This document shows positions 9,894 to 22,100 of a stretch of DNA of 64,000 bases, piece by piece; the stretch's first letter is position 1; each line of letters opens with the position of its first letter. The notes beneath the pieces are model-generated. The model saw only the letters and a program-made list of their open reading frames with translations. It was not told the origin of the DNA and ran no database searches. The position numbers and the translations under genes were made by a program. The stretch comes from Onthophagus taurus (lineage: Eukaryota; Arthropoda; Insecta; Coleoptera; Scarabaeidae): assembly GCF_036711975.1 (NCBI RefSeq), contig NC_091967.1, positions 1,116,001 through 1,180,000 of the forward strand, written 5' to 3'.

Positions 9894-10938
9894 ATGTCGG
9901 TTATTAATCCTTGCTGTGTACCATCTTGTGATGATAGACATTAAAAGGTAAATTATAAAAATTATTAATTAATGCAGCATAATTACTTTCATTCTGTATT
10001 TCTAGATATTATTGTCTGGAATACACAATTCAAAATTATTTGAATTAATTAATGATAAGCGTCTAAGTAACTATTGTGTTTGCCCCAACCATTTTGCAAC
10101 AATGTGTAAATATGTTGAGAAGACATTGAAAAAGCTACCTACATTATGCTTACTAGGTAAATGAAATTTTGGATAAAAAGTTTGTTTTTTAATCTATATA
10201 TGTTTTTTAAATCATTTAGATTTGTAAGAAGAAACTATAAATAATTGCTTTTTGTCTCCACAAGATCAACCAACAGAAGATACTTCAGGTATGCTGCATG
10301 GTATGAAATTAATTATTTAGTTTCATAATTCATAATTATATACCATATTATATATGTTTATACCCCGACATGCCATATATATTATATTTATACCCCCACA
10401 TATGTATGCCCCGACAAACTTCCTGGTGTAACTAGTTCAACTGTTATGCAAGTCTATCCTGGATGTAGTAAACAACAAGGTTGCGAAATTGCTTCAACCT
10501 CATTTTGTGAGGAAAATTCTGCCATTTCATTAGAAATGAATTGGAAACGGTTCCACCTAAGTGATGAAAAAGAAATAATTGGTAAATACCATAAAAACTG
10601 AATAATCATTCTTATTTAAAATTATCTTTATTTTTGTAGATAAGAAACGGAGGAAATTACCTTTTATAAAGAACTGCAGCAATTACAACCTAACTGGAGT
10701 AAAAAAAAATGCCAGAATAATAAAGCAGAAGCTAATACAATTGAGGAAAAATTCTCAGGTATTGGTGAACCTCAAATATTTGAATAAAGAAACTAGAAAT
10801 TTCTTTAGCTGTCAGCCCCGAAATCAGAAAAAAGAAGTGCTGGCTCTTTCCATTTACAAACAAAGTGGTAAAGGATACCGGTTCTTATCAAATTTCTTTT
10901 CATTACCATCCAGGAAGACGCTACAAAAACTGTTAGGG
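9894..10938 (+). pseudogene. THAP9 / P-element-transposase-like gene remnant
   Basis: A THAP-type zinc finger is split over exons. 9894-9956 encodes CCVPSC. 10006-10156 encodes the middle and the C-x2-H part (NYCVCPNHF...LPTLCL). Later pieces lie at 10265-10288, about 10400-10580 and 10640-10938. The last encodes the transposase-like stretch LALSIYKQSGKGYRFLSNFF followed by LPSRKTL, typical of P-element/THAP9 proteins. Exon 1 has an in-frame TAA just before its donor, and no acceptor AG is evident for the fourth piece. No catalytic domain follows: a CTAG element interrupts 30 bp downstream and nothing resumes after it. Probably a decayed or truncated transposase-derived gene. Weak point: exon boundaries for pieces 3 and 4. 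Confidence 0.6.
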
Positions 10939-10966
10939 TAAACAAAATGTAACATTATTCTATTTA

Positions 10967-11110
10967 TTGAACTAAAACTAGAACTAATAGTAGCACTATC
11001 ACTAGAACTAACACTAGCTAGAAATGTTCGAAGTGATTTCGAGTCGTCTTCGATAGTGCTACTATTAGTTCTAGTTTAATAACACCGGCCGTGAAAGCCT
11101 TCGTACTTAT
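10967..11110. mobile_element. Short CTAG-family element with TSD
   Basis: A ~140-bp element flanked by TATTCTATTTAT on both sides. Its interior is a hairpin with perfect 26-bp arms (AAACTAGAACTAATAGTAGC... and complement). It ends CACCGGCCGTGAAAGCCTTCG, identical to the right end of the Penelope composite at 9009-9036. It looks like a non-autonomous relative of that composite. Confidence 0.8.
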
Positions 11111-11459
11111 ATTCTATTTATGTTACCAAATTTTATTAGTTTTGTGAATAATAAATTATTATGTTGAAATTAGATCTTTCATTTAAAATATATTTATTTC
11201 CTTTTTTCAAAGCAATATTAATTGTGTTATTTTTAAATTTGGCGGTTAAAGTTAATCCCAACGATCTGGCAACGTCGCTTGCTTCGATGCGCAGCGAACA
11301 ATGTTGCCAGATTGTTGGTTAGCCCAGTTTTACACCATTATCCTAGTGGAAGTTGGTTTTAATCTATGATTAGTACTCTGCGGTGACATCGGATGGCGCT
11401 GTACGCAAGGTACAATTTAATAAGGTAGAGTTGGCCATCTCTATCCTTCCTTGTCTCTG
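11111..11459. other. Intergenic region
   Basis: No coding sequence recognised. A GC-richer patch at about 11250-11330 holds an imperfect inverted repeat (CAACGATCTGGCAACG ... TGTTGCCAGATTGTTGG), possibly a MITE end or a regulatory hairpin. Confidence 0.35.
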
Positions 11460-12501
11460 AAATGGCCGACGTCTTAAGTTGTCATCAAACTCGTTGAAGA
11501 AAAGTAGATTTAAATAAATGAACGTTATTCAAGAAAACTAATAAATCTTTACCTACAAGTAAGTATTGATCAAAATTATAGGAAACTCTTGTGAGTTGTT
11601 CTTTGAGTTTGATTCTTTGATTTTTCTTTTTGTAGGTTATGTTAAATAAGAAAATAAAATTATCATCCGACTCACTGTGAAAAAGAAAGGATTGGAGTTC
11701 AATGTGGTATCTGGATTATGGATTGTCTCTTGTGTTCGGGGCACTAACTAATTTTCTGGATTGTCTACAGGATTCTTCTTACGGGAAATTGAACTGCTTG
11801 TTCTTCGGAAATAGGGTCTTGAATGATCTCGAAGAAGTATCAGTAGTTTTCGGAAGATTCTCTTTTTATTTTAACATCGTAAGTTGATTTGACTTTAAAA
11901 AATTATCTTAAATTTTTGAGGTTATCTCTTGAGATTCAAAATTTCTTCTATCTGACGACGTGGATTCGACGCTGGTCGGACGACGACTGTCTCACTCCCT
12001 GTTCGCGATCTCCTTATATACCCCGGCACTCCAACTGTTTTTTCCTCGTTTCTGATTGGCTCTTAGCTTCGCGCCCTTTTCAAAATTCAAAATTCTTGCT
12101 TCGAAACTAGCGTCATCTCTTGATTTTTCTCGGAACCAACCTTCAAAATTAAATTCTTTTTTCGTTGATTTCTCCCTTATTCCTTTATGAAACGTAATAA
12201 AACTTCGTATTCAACGTTGTCTTTTTTTGTTTATAGACATACATTGGAGTACACGCCAAATTTCAACAATTAGTAAAGTTAGAAAAATTCAAATTTAAAT
12301 CAAGGATTTCTTCCTCAAAATAACGTTAAAACCTCAAAAGATGGATGAAAAATGTGCTTTAGGAGCTGAACTATAATAATTAATACTTTTGGAAGCAAAC
12401 AAAACGGTTTAAGATAAGATTTTCACCAACAAAAAATCTCTCTGTCACAATTTCTAGGTTATGTTCTCTCGGTGAACTAAGAGAATGTTAAAATTATCAC
12501 A
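11460..12501 (+). repeat. 1.05-kb dispersed repeat, copy 1
   Basis: About 95% identical by eye to 40515-41569. It begins AAATGGCCGACGTC and ends TTAAAATTATCACA. It has splice-like sites (CACAAGTAAGTATTG ... TTTTTGTAGGTTATG; ATCGTAAGTTG ... TTTATAGACATAC) and a TATA-like CCTTATATACC. It carries a short open frame (11702-11887) that differs from the matching frame in copy 2, so coding is doubtful. TG...CA ends are compatible with a solo LTR, but no target-site duplication was found. Confidence 0.7.
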
Positions 12502-13133
12502 AAGCTTTCTATCAGAAATTTGTAGTCTTCTGCTAGCAGTCTTTATCTAGCAAGTTTAGCATTATCAATATCATTCGCATCATAGATTTGCAAGGTAATA
12601 TTGCTGAAATAAATAATACATCTAACATTAACAGTGGTCAAGTAAATGAACCTGCACTAATTAACTTTCATTAAATATTTTCAGAATATTGTTGGAAGGT
12701 AAGGCCTTGAATGAGAAAAACAAATTTTTAAATAGATCGTTTTCTATTTGGATTGGAAATATAAATATATTTCATTGGATTTGTACATTATTTTACAATA
12801 AACATTCACTAAAGGTTTTTTTAATATAAAAACCAACAAATTATTGCTTACTAAACAAACTTAAATATAACAAAATATCACACAGTACTTTCTCTTTTAT
12901 ATTTCATATCTCACTACTGGTTGATACGTATTTTTCGACCCAAAAGTATAACATTTATATAATAAATTAATTTAAGGAGTAGATTGCTAAATAATCCAGT
13001 CAATTTATATTGTCCAATGTTACACAGGAAACTGGTCGAGTATGTCTTATAATTATTGCTACCACTTAGGTTCATTTGGACAAATTTACTGGATTAAAAT
13101 CAAAAACAAAAAAAAATAACAAAACACTTCTTG
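12502..13133. other. 3' flank of the SLC6 gene
   Basis: AT-rich, probably containing the 3' UTR of the - strand transporter that ends at 13134. No AATAAA on - could be placed with confidence, and no other feature was seen. Confidence 0.35.
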
Positions 13134-16100
13134 TTACGTCCGTTCATTAGGAGGTGGTGACGTTGGTGAAGCATTACTTTCGGTGCTAGTATTAGTTTGT
13201 ACAGGACTATATCCAACTGGAGCAATAATAATACCATTTCTTTTTACTCCAGGTTGATATCCAATCATAGGTTCTTGTTCATAACAAGGTTCATGATGAT
13301 CACTAATACAAGTTTTGCAATTTCTACACTCTTCCAGATCTGGTTTAATAGAATTTTTCAGCTTTTTCCAACAAGTATCTCCCTCGGCTTTCGTTATGAC
13401 GTAAATCATAAATATTGGAATGCATAGTATTGAGGAGGATGTGATAATCCAACCGATCGCTATCGCCCATTTAGGATAAGCATAATTTCCATACGTGGGT
13501 TGCTCGTATGCAATCATATAAAAGACCCAAATCGAAAATATCATTAAAGGCGCGGCAACGTACCAACAAAACTTAAAATATAAACTAGGTTGCCGTCCTG
13601 TCATATCTTCGATATCTCTCGATAATCTTTTTACGCCATAAAACCATGCTATCGCTACGATTTCAAAAAATGCCAGGTACATTATCGAGATTGATGCAGC
13701 GTAATGATCGATCAATTGAAAGAAATAAATTCCACCCTAAAAAAAGTATTTATTGTTTATTTCAATTTCGTTAATATTTAAAATTACTTACGTTTGTTAC
13801 ATTTGGTAGCCCACAAAAGAATGAAACCACGCATATTACTAAAACGAGAACTTCGTGGCACATTAAATTCTTTTTTATCCAATTCGGAAAACCGTCTTGA
13901 ATAGATGTTACGACGACTTCAACGATGGCAAACTAAATTAGATAATTAATTTTGTTAAATTATTATCGTAAATATTTTTTTTAATGCTTACTTGGCTGTT
14001 TAATGCAAGACATAATAGCATAAAGAAGAATAATACCGACCATAAATGTGAAGCGGGCATTTTTGCTAACGCTTGAGGGTATACAACAAAAATTAAACCA
14101 GGACCTATAACAAAAATAATATACATTAATTTAATAGTTTAACGATTAATTATAAAAAATATGTTATTTTTATGATTCAAGATTTCACGAACGCTTCACG
14201 GTGGTGTTAATTCAAACATATATCATTTATGTTTGATGTAAGAAAGGAAAATTTTAATTGTTTTAATCATTTTTAAGATATTCTGATGAAATCTATGATA
14301 ATCGGTCTCAACCTTCTTCTTCTTATCCTGGATATAGTGCTTCCTCCCTTAACTCATATCTTCAACTTTTCTTTTGAGCGGTCTTTATTTCCCTCTGTCT
14401 GGAAGGTTGCTCATGTCGTTCCCATACCCAAATCCAAGTCCTCTTCATGTAACACTGATTTCCGTCCGATTTCAATTTTATCCGTACTATCAAAAGCTCT
14501 TGAACGCTTAGTTTATTTACAAGTCCAAGGATTTCTAGAGAGGTTTAATTTACACAATGAGTTGCAATCGGATTTTCGCAGTGGGCATAGTACAACTACT
14601 GCCCTCATTAAAGTTACTGATGATATTAGGTATGCCTGCGACAACAGATGTGTTACTGTGCTGGTACTGCTCGATTTCAGCAAGGCTTTTGATTCTGTCG
14701 ACCACAGCCTTCTTTTAGCGTCTCTCTCTGCCTACGGATTCACTCCCCCCTGTGTTTCTTGGTTTCAATCCTACCTTTCCCATCGTTCCTTGTGCGTACG
14801 CGCTAACTCTTCAATTTCTTTTGCTTGTGCAATCAAATGTGGTGTTCCTCAGGGCAGTGTATTGGGTTTTCTTTGTTCATAATAGTGTTACTAATTATAT
14901 CTCGTGTAATTATCATTTGTATGCCGACGACCTGCAGATATATATTACTACAACTGTTGCTGAATTTCCGGCAGCTATTGTGCGACTTAATAACGATCTA
15001 TCTAACGTCTTGAACTGGTCTCGGAGATACGGACTTAAGTTGAACTCAGTTAAAACGCAAGCTATTGTGTTTGGAACTCGTCAATTACTTGGTAAGATTA
15101 ATCCATCTGCCTGTAGTGATCTGATGCTGGATGGTAATGTCATACGGTTTTCTAACACAGTTAAAAATCTTGGAGTCCTTCCACTGTCTTGGAAACCGCA
15201 AATTCAACATGTTTGCAGAAAAGTTCCACTCTTTAAAAAGACTTCGCTGCTCTCTTCCTCCTGCGGTGCGTCGTAATCTTTGTTATTCTCTTATATTTCC
15301 TCACTTCGATTATGCGGACGCGGTTTATCCCGATCTCTCGGTGACTCTTCTGAATAAATTGCAGCGGCTACAAAATAATTGTATCCGGTTCATATTTGAC
15401 CTAAATAGATTAGAGCATGTAACGCCATATCGCAATTACATTCAGATGTTAACCTGTGAGAGACGTAGATCCTTTCGTTTATTAACCATTTTATTTAAAA
15501 TCCTTCATAACTGCACCCCAAAGTACTTATCAGATAGGTTCCAGCAATTATCAACTCATGAGCTTGCTACTCGTTCACGTTCTGACAATATTCTTACATT
15601 TCCCGTTCATAGCACTGAAATTTATCATAGATCATTTCCAGTACAGTCGATTGCGCTGTGAAATGGACTGCCTTCTGAAATTCGTAATATTTCTAGAATT
15701 ACTAATTTTAGACATGTTTCCTGATTCTTTGTTCTTTCTCTTTTTTTCTCTCTTCAACTGCTCTCACTTGTTGGCAACTGATATCCGGCAGATTCTTTTA
15801 GTTTCTTTTAGTCGCTCTCTATCTCTCTTTTTGTGTCTTTTCTTTATTTTTCTCTTTGTTTTTCTTTTCTTGCTTAATCTTATTTGGTGATGTTAATAAT
15901 ATCTAATTATCACTACTTGCCATATTCAGCAAATATTATTTTTATTTTTGTTTGTTCTGTTGGGTCATTTGGCAGAGATCGCTTGTGCGATAAAATGATC
16001 CATTTGCTGATACTGTTTAAGTTAAGTGTATCTTATGTAATTTTGTATTTTTGTCTGTGGCAATAAATGGTAAATAAATATAAATAAATAAATAATCTAA

Positions 16101-19100
16101 TTGTTAATCAATTAACCAACTGAAATGAACAATGAAGAATTTTCCTGAATGATAACTAGTTGATTTGTATGACCATTGTGGTGTCAGATTTAATTATTTA
16201 CGGAATGAATGTTTTGCCTTCATAAATATTGAAATTTCGATTCGATCCGTCTGCTCGATTTGCAATTATAAAATCAATATTTGCATATTGAGACTACTGC
16301 ATTTGAGAGAGACACGTTTTTGAATATCTTTATACAAGCAATAGATACAATATACGATATATAATTTGATCGATGTGGACTAGAACTAGAACTAGAAGCA
16401 TATAATTAATAATCGTTATCTTTTATTAAACAAAAAATAATTAAATTTAACAAGATTATCTTATTCAACAAAAATAAATATATAGTGTTGATTTAATGAT
16501 GGACAGTGATTGATAACTATGCCAAGTACTTAACATCCAATTATTCGCAATAGACCTATTTTTCAATTTGAATGAAGGCTGTTATTAAATAGTTATACTT
16601 TCATTAAGTGTTCATTCATGCTTGCGTTGACCATTTTTTTTTTTTTGTTGACAAATTATTTTAATACAATAATTTAATTTTAATTTTATCTTTAAAACTG
16701 TTTATCTATGGTTTGCATTTTTAACACAATCGTAAAATTACAATAATGTGTTGTTTGAATAAAAAAAGATTACACTAAATAAAATTCTATCGCCGACTGT
16801 TTAATTACGTAATGAAACCGAGACGCCCTGTTAGTTAATGAATAAATGCATCCGTGTGGTAAGAGTTCTTGTCTGCCCACGTGGAACAATCGGACACGTG
16901 CGGTTTTAAGTTACACCAATGAAATAATAGAAATAAAAACTTACCATCGGTGATTACTTTATCTATAGATGTATTTTGTTCCGTGGCGATATTTCCAAGC
17001 GTAGCAAATGCAAAAATTCCAACTAAAAGACTCGTTATTGCGTTTACAAAGGAAACGGCTAACGTATCTTGGATTATGTTGTTTTCGAATTTGTTATAAC
17101 TGGCGAATGAAATCATCGAGCCGAATGCTATACCCATTGAATTGAATGTTTGTGCTAAAGCATTTATCCAAACCTGTTAGAGTTAGAAAACAAAATTATA
17201 AATCCGATATTTTAAATACATTTTTAAATACTTTCTTCTAATCAACAGGAAAGGTGTTTGTATCGAATCAATCTATTAATTAGGTTAAGGACGTTGGGAA
17301 GGAAATCAAAGGAAAGAGAAAGTAGTTATATTTGATTTTATGAACACTTCAATGAATGGAATTTCATTCGAAATGGCTCTAAATAATTACATATATAGCG
17401 AGTTAAATTTGGGAGATTTCTATACCAAAATAGATGCTGCGTAATTGACTCTCAATGTGAAAACTTAACTCTTACTTAAGTACGAATTTTATGACGTTTC
17501 CAATTAATAAACAAGTTTGGGGGCTCTTTGGGATGCAGCAAATTGAAAAAAAAATCTACTGTCATTTCATATTTCAATAAAACGTCAGTTTCCTTGAATA
17601 TAAAGTATAAATACAGAATTGAGCAGAAGTTGTGATTAATTTAATTTGATCCACATCGTATTCTTCATCATGTATAGAGTAACAAATACGGAAAGATAAG
17701 TATTTAAATTTTTCTGAGAAACTAATTTTCATGGATTTCTTATAAATTTCGGGTTGAGCAGAATTCTTGATAAAATTAATATAAACTGCATCGTACTCCT
17801 CATCACTTAAAAGAAAGGAAAGATAATCATTTTTGGCGTTTTCAATTTTCTGAAAAACTGGATTTCTTTGATTTAAGAAAAATAATTGTTTATGGCATTC
17901 TGGATCATATCTTGGTTGCAATTCTCTATGATTGGCAATATTTGTTAGCTGCCTTAGCATATATTGGGCTTACTGGTATTCACCAACTTAAACTTCCAGG
18001 TATATAGAAATAAAAAAAGAAATAAAAATTAATTAATATGGTGTATTATCAGCAAAGTGGAAATTACGTTACTTACTTCTCTCTATTTCAGTTATGAAAA
18101 GTCAAATTAAAAAAAATATGGTATAAAAAACTCGTATTCAATCCCATTATAAGATTGGTTTTTAAAGGATGAAATTACAGCTTTACTACATAACAGTGGA
18201 TAAATAAAGTGGTGTTTTATTCATTTTCAATCATGTATAACTCCATATAAGTGAAGTAGGAACAGTTTTCAAGGCAACCTTCTTGGGTGGTTAATGTATC
18301 TTTAGCACGTCACAGACGTAAAAGGTTGATCGTTATTAAACTCTTTTGCAAAAAAAAAAAATAAAAACATTTATCATTTCCCAGAAATTATTTTTAACAA
18401 AGGTTAAAACAAGTATTTATAAAACTATAAAATTCGAATCATAAAATGTATTTAAAGAAAAAGAAATAAACTCACTTAATATGTTGAAATTTACGGTATG
18501 TACAATAAATAAGAAGGGTAATAAAGGCGATGGCTTCATCTGATAAGATTATTCAGTTTGATAAGTTTTTAAAAGTTTGAAACTTCAAGGTTGGGTGTTA
18601 ATTCCTAAGTAAAAAACATACCTTTGCGTCTTTGAGAAGATTCCATTTAGGTTTGAAAAAATATCTCAATCCCAATTCGGCTCCTTCCAAAGTTAACGAT
18701 TTCGCCAGGAAAACAATAATTAAAATAAACGGTAAAGTTGCCGTTAAATATCTCACTTTCGCGGAAGATTTTATGCTTTTCCATAGACCAAAATAAACTA
18801 AAACCCAAGCACATAATAAACACGCCACTAATTCCCATCGTAACGTTCCAAAATCTTCCAAGCCATCACTAATTTGAAGAACTTTAACACTAAAAAGAAA
18901 TTAATTTATATTTAAAAAGTAATCCTTCAAAAATCTTGATAATAATTAATTACTCATAAAATTCTTCCGCCGGTGTGTGACTTCGAAATGGTCTTGATTT
19001 ATTATCGTTTAATCTAGCTGGAATCCAACAATCCTCTGTATTCCAACGATTCGTACAATCAATCCAAGGATGTTTCGGTTTGAACGATGTGAAGAAATAA

Positions 19101-22100
19101 TAAACACCGTAAGCGATTATAACGCAATAATAGGTTGACATTAAAAATGAAACGACGACACTGCCGAGTCCTGCTCCTTTAAATAAAGGACACAAACTGC
19201 CTAACGCCGCAATTGGACCTCTTCCGATAAATTGTCCAACCGCTAGTTCCATATAAAGCATTGGAACTCCGCAAATTGTCATTATTAAAAAGTATGGGAT
19301 GAGAAATACGCCTGGAAAAAAGGAATGAAATAGATTATACATATATTACATTAGAATCTATTACATTAGAAATTTTGAGAATCTGATACGATTAACAGCA
19401 GGGCAGTGACATAAAACATGCTCAACTTTGATGCTGCTACGAGCAAGTCCTAAAATATTCCCGGGTTTGACATAAACAACTTAGTGTCTCATCCAGGAGA
19501 ACTGGTCCACAGCAGGCGAAGTCTCTCTTCAGCCTACAGTCCAATCCTATGTTTGGCCAACGCAAATGATATACCAACTGCTGGCTCTGGCCCCACAAAT
19601 CTCTCATGCTAGCTCATCTGCCGCTTCATTGCCAGCAACCCCAGAGTGACCTGGGCCCAGATCAGAGAAACTCTTATCACAGCTCAGTGTGAATAGCAAA
19701 TACTTCCATCTGGCACACAGTACAGTACGTACCCAGGCTGTAAGCTTGCTTAATCTGAAGTGTCTGGCAGTACCTATACTTCTATTTTCGTTCTCGATCA
19801 TTAGCATTAGCATTAATTACTGGTCAAATCTAACGGCATTGATAGCACAATATCGGTGCTTATAGTGTGTTCAGGAGCCCATTGGTAGTACAGGGTGGTT
19901 CAAATTCGATGTCCGAATAGGCTATAACTCGAAAACTATAAGAATTAGAAGAAAAGTAGCTGACATGTCATGATTTCGTTTTTCGAGAAACTCCTAATGC
20001 CGAAAACCTCATACCGCTATCGTCTTTTGTTTTTCCGCTAGAGGCCAAAATTGAAAATATCGTAAAACCCGCAAATGTAATTATCTTGGTTATTATTATA
20101 GGTGGAGTATTATAACTAAGACATTATATGGACACTTTTTTACAGAGAATTTGATGACGTAGTCAAAAAAATTTTGTCGGTTTTAGATTTTGAGATATGA
20201 TCACAATTTTCGTTTTTTTAAATGGAAACAACCACTGATTATTCGCTTCATAAATTCGTTATTTTTTTCTGATTACAAAAATATAGGGTTTGAGAGGTCT
20301 ATTTCTTACTGTTTTAGAATAAAACTAAAAATAAACTTTTCTTTTAGTGTCGTCGAAGAAATTAAATTTACAGTTTCCTGTAAATTACGGTTCTATAACT
20401 AAAAATTAAAAAAACATATTTCTGATATTTGAAACAAATATATTTGTTGAACTGTTTAATTTATATATGTTTTACACAAAAGTTGGAATAGATTGCATTA
20501 TTTCACATTTTTTATTACGATTTAATATTATTTTTAAATGACTTAATAAATTATCGATAGATGGCGCTCATATATATTTTTATTTAATTCAAATAAACAT
20601 AGCAACATTTGTTTGTATTCAAAAATTTTCTGAAGTGTCACTTTAAAAATCCTGTTTTTAAGATCAATTACGAAAATTTTGAAAAGTTTGACATGTTAGA
20701 ATGTTACATATTAAAAAATTATTTGTTTTTAAATACCAGAACTTATCTTCGTATTTAATTGTTAACTTTTTAGATTTTACCTACCGCCCCGTAACTTACA
20801 GGAAACTGTAAATTTAATTTCCTCGACGACACTAAGTAGATGGAAATTTTATAAAAAAAGTTTATTTTTAGCTTTATTCTAAAACAAAAATTTTTTTTGA
20901 CTATATCATGAAATTCTCTGTAAAAAAGTGTCCATATAATGTCGTAGTTATAATACTCCACCTATAATAATAACCAAGATAATTGCACTTATTGGTTTTA
21001 CGATATTTTCAATTTTGGCCTCTAGGGGAAAAACAAAAGACGATAGCGCTATGAGGTTTTCGGCATTAGCAGTTTCTCGAAAAACGAGATCATGAGATGT
21101 AAGCTACTTTTTTTCTAACTCTTATAGTTTCCGAGTTAGCCTATTCGGACATCGAATTTGAACCACCCTGTACATGTAAATGGTAGTTCTAGCCACTTTC
21201 CCCCTTTCTTCGTGAATTAAAACTAGAACTAATACTAAACTAAAGTGCGTGTTTCAAGGCGGCTAAACCCAAATGTTTTCTTATTAGATTTCATATAAAC
21301 TTAAAAATTAAAATTCCCATTTTCAATTTTAATAAAATCGTATGCAAACACTCATAAATAAAATGAGATTTCTTTTTAAAGATTAGTTTATTCAAGGTTA
21401 AACATTGATTTGAAACGAATTGTTACAGACCGTTAAAAGTAACAATGACTTGATTTTATTCCTCGGCTTGAAAAAAAAAAGAAAATGTTTGGCTTTTATT
21501 AATTGACTGAAAAAGGTTGATTATCTAATTCCGCTCTTTTTCTAGATCCGAGTAAATTAGGATGTTAGGAAATTATCTCATTTCCAATTACGTCCAAGGG
21601 CAATTTGACCTAGTACTAGAAACGAGATAACAAATAGGTTTTCATAAAACTTTTTCATTTCGTTTTAGATTAGATTTTTGTTTGGCATAAATCGTGTTTT
21701 AATATCAGATTAAAAATAAATAAATAAAAATTTACCTCCACCACTTTTGTAACATAAATAAGGAAACCGCCAAACCGAACCCAATCCAACACTATATCCT
21801 ACACAAGCCAAAACAAATTGGAGTTTATTAGCCCATTGTTGCCTCCTCGGGTTTTTATCGTCCAAAGATTCCGTTGATTCCGTAAAATCATCCGGGGAAT
21901 TTTCAGCCGGTGGCCTGTAAATAAAATAATTAAACATAAATTTACAATTAGTATCAAATAATTGCGATAACCATCGCGATTATTCGATGCATAACCCGAT
22001 ATCGAATATATAAATTATGCAAATATTTACAGAATAAATCATTCGATAAAACGTTTAGCAGTTCACCGAGCATATTTAATTAACACCTCGATTATTAACT

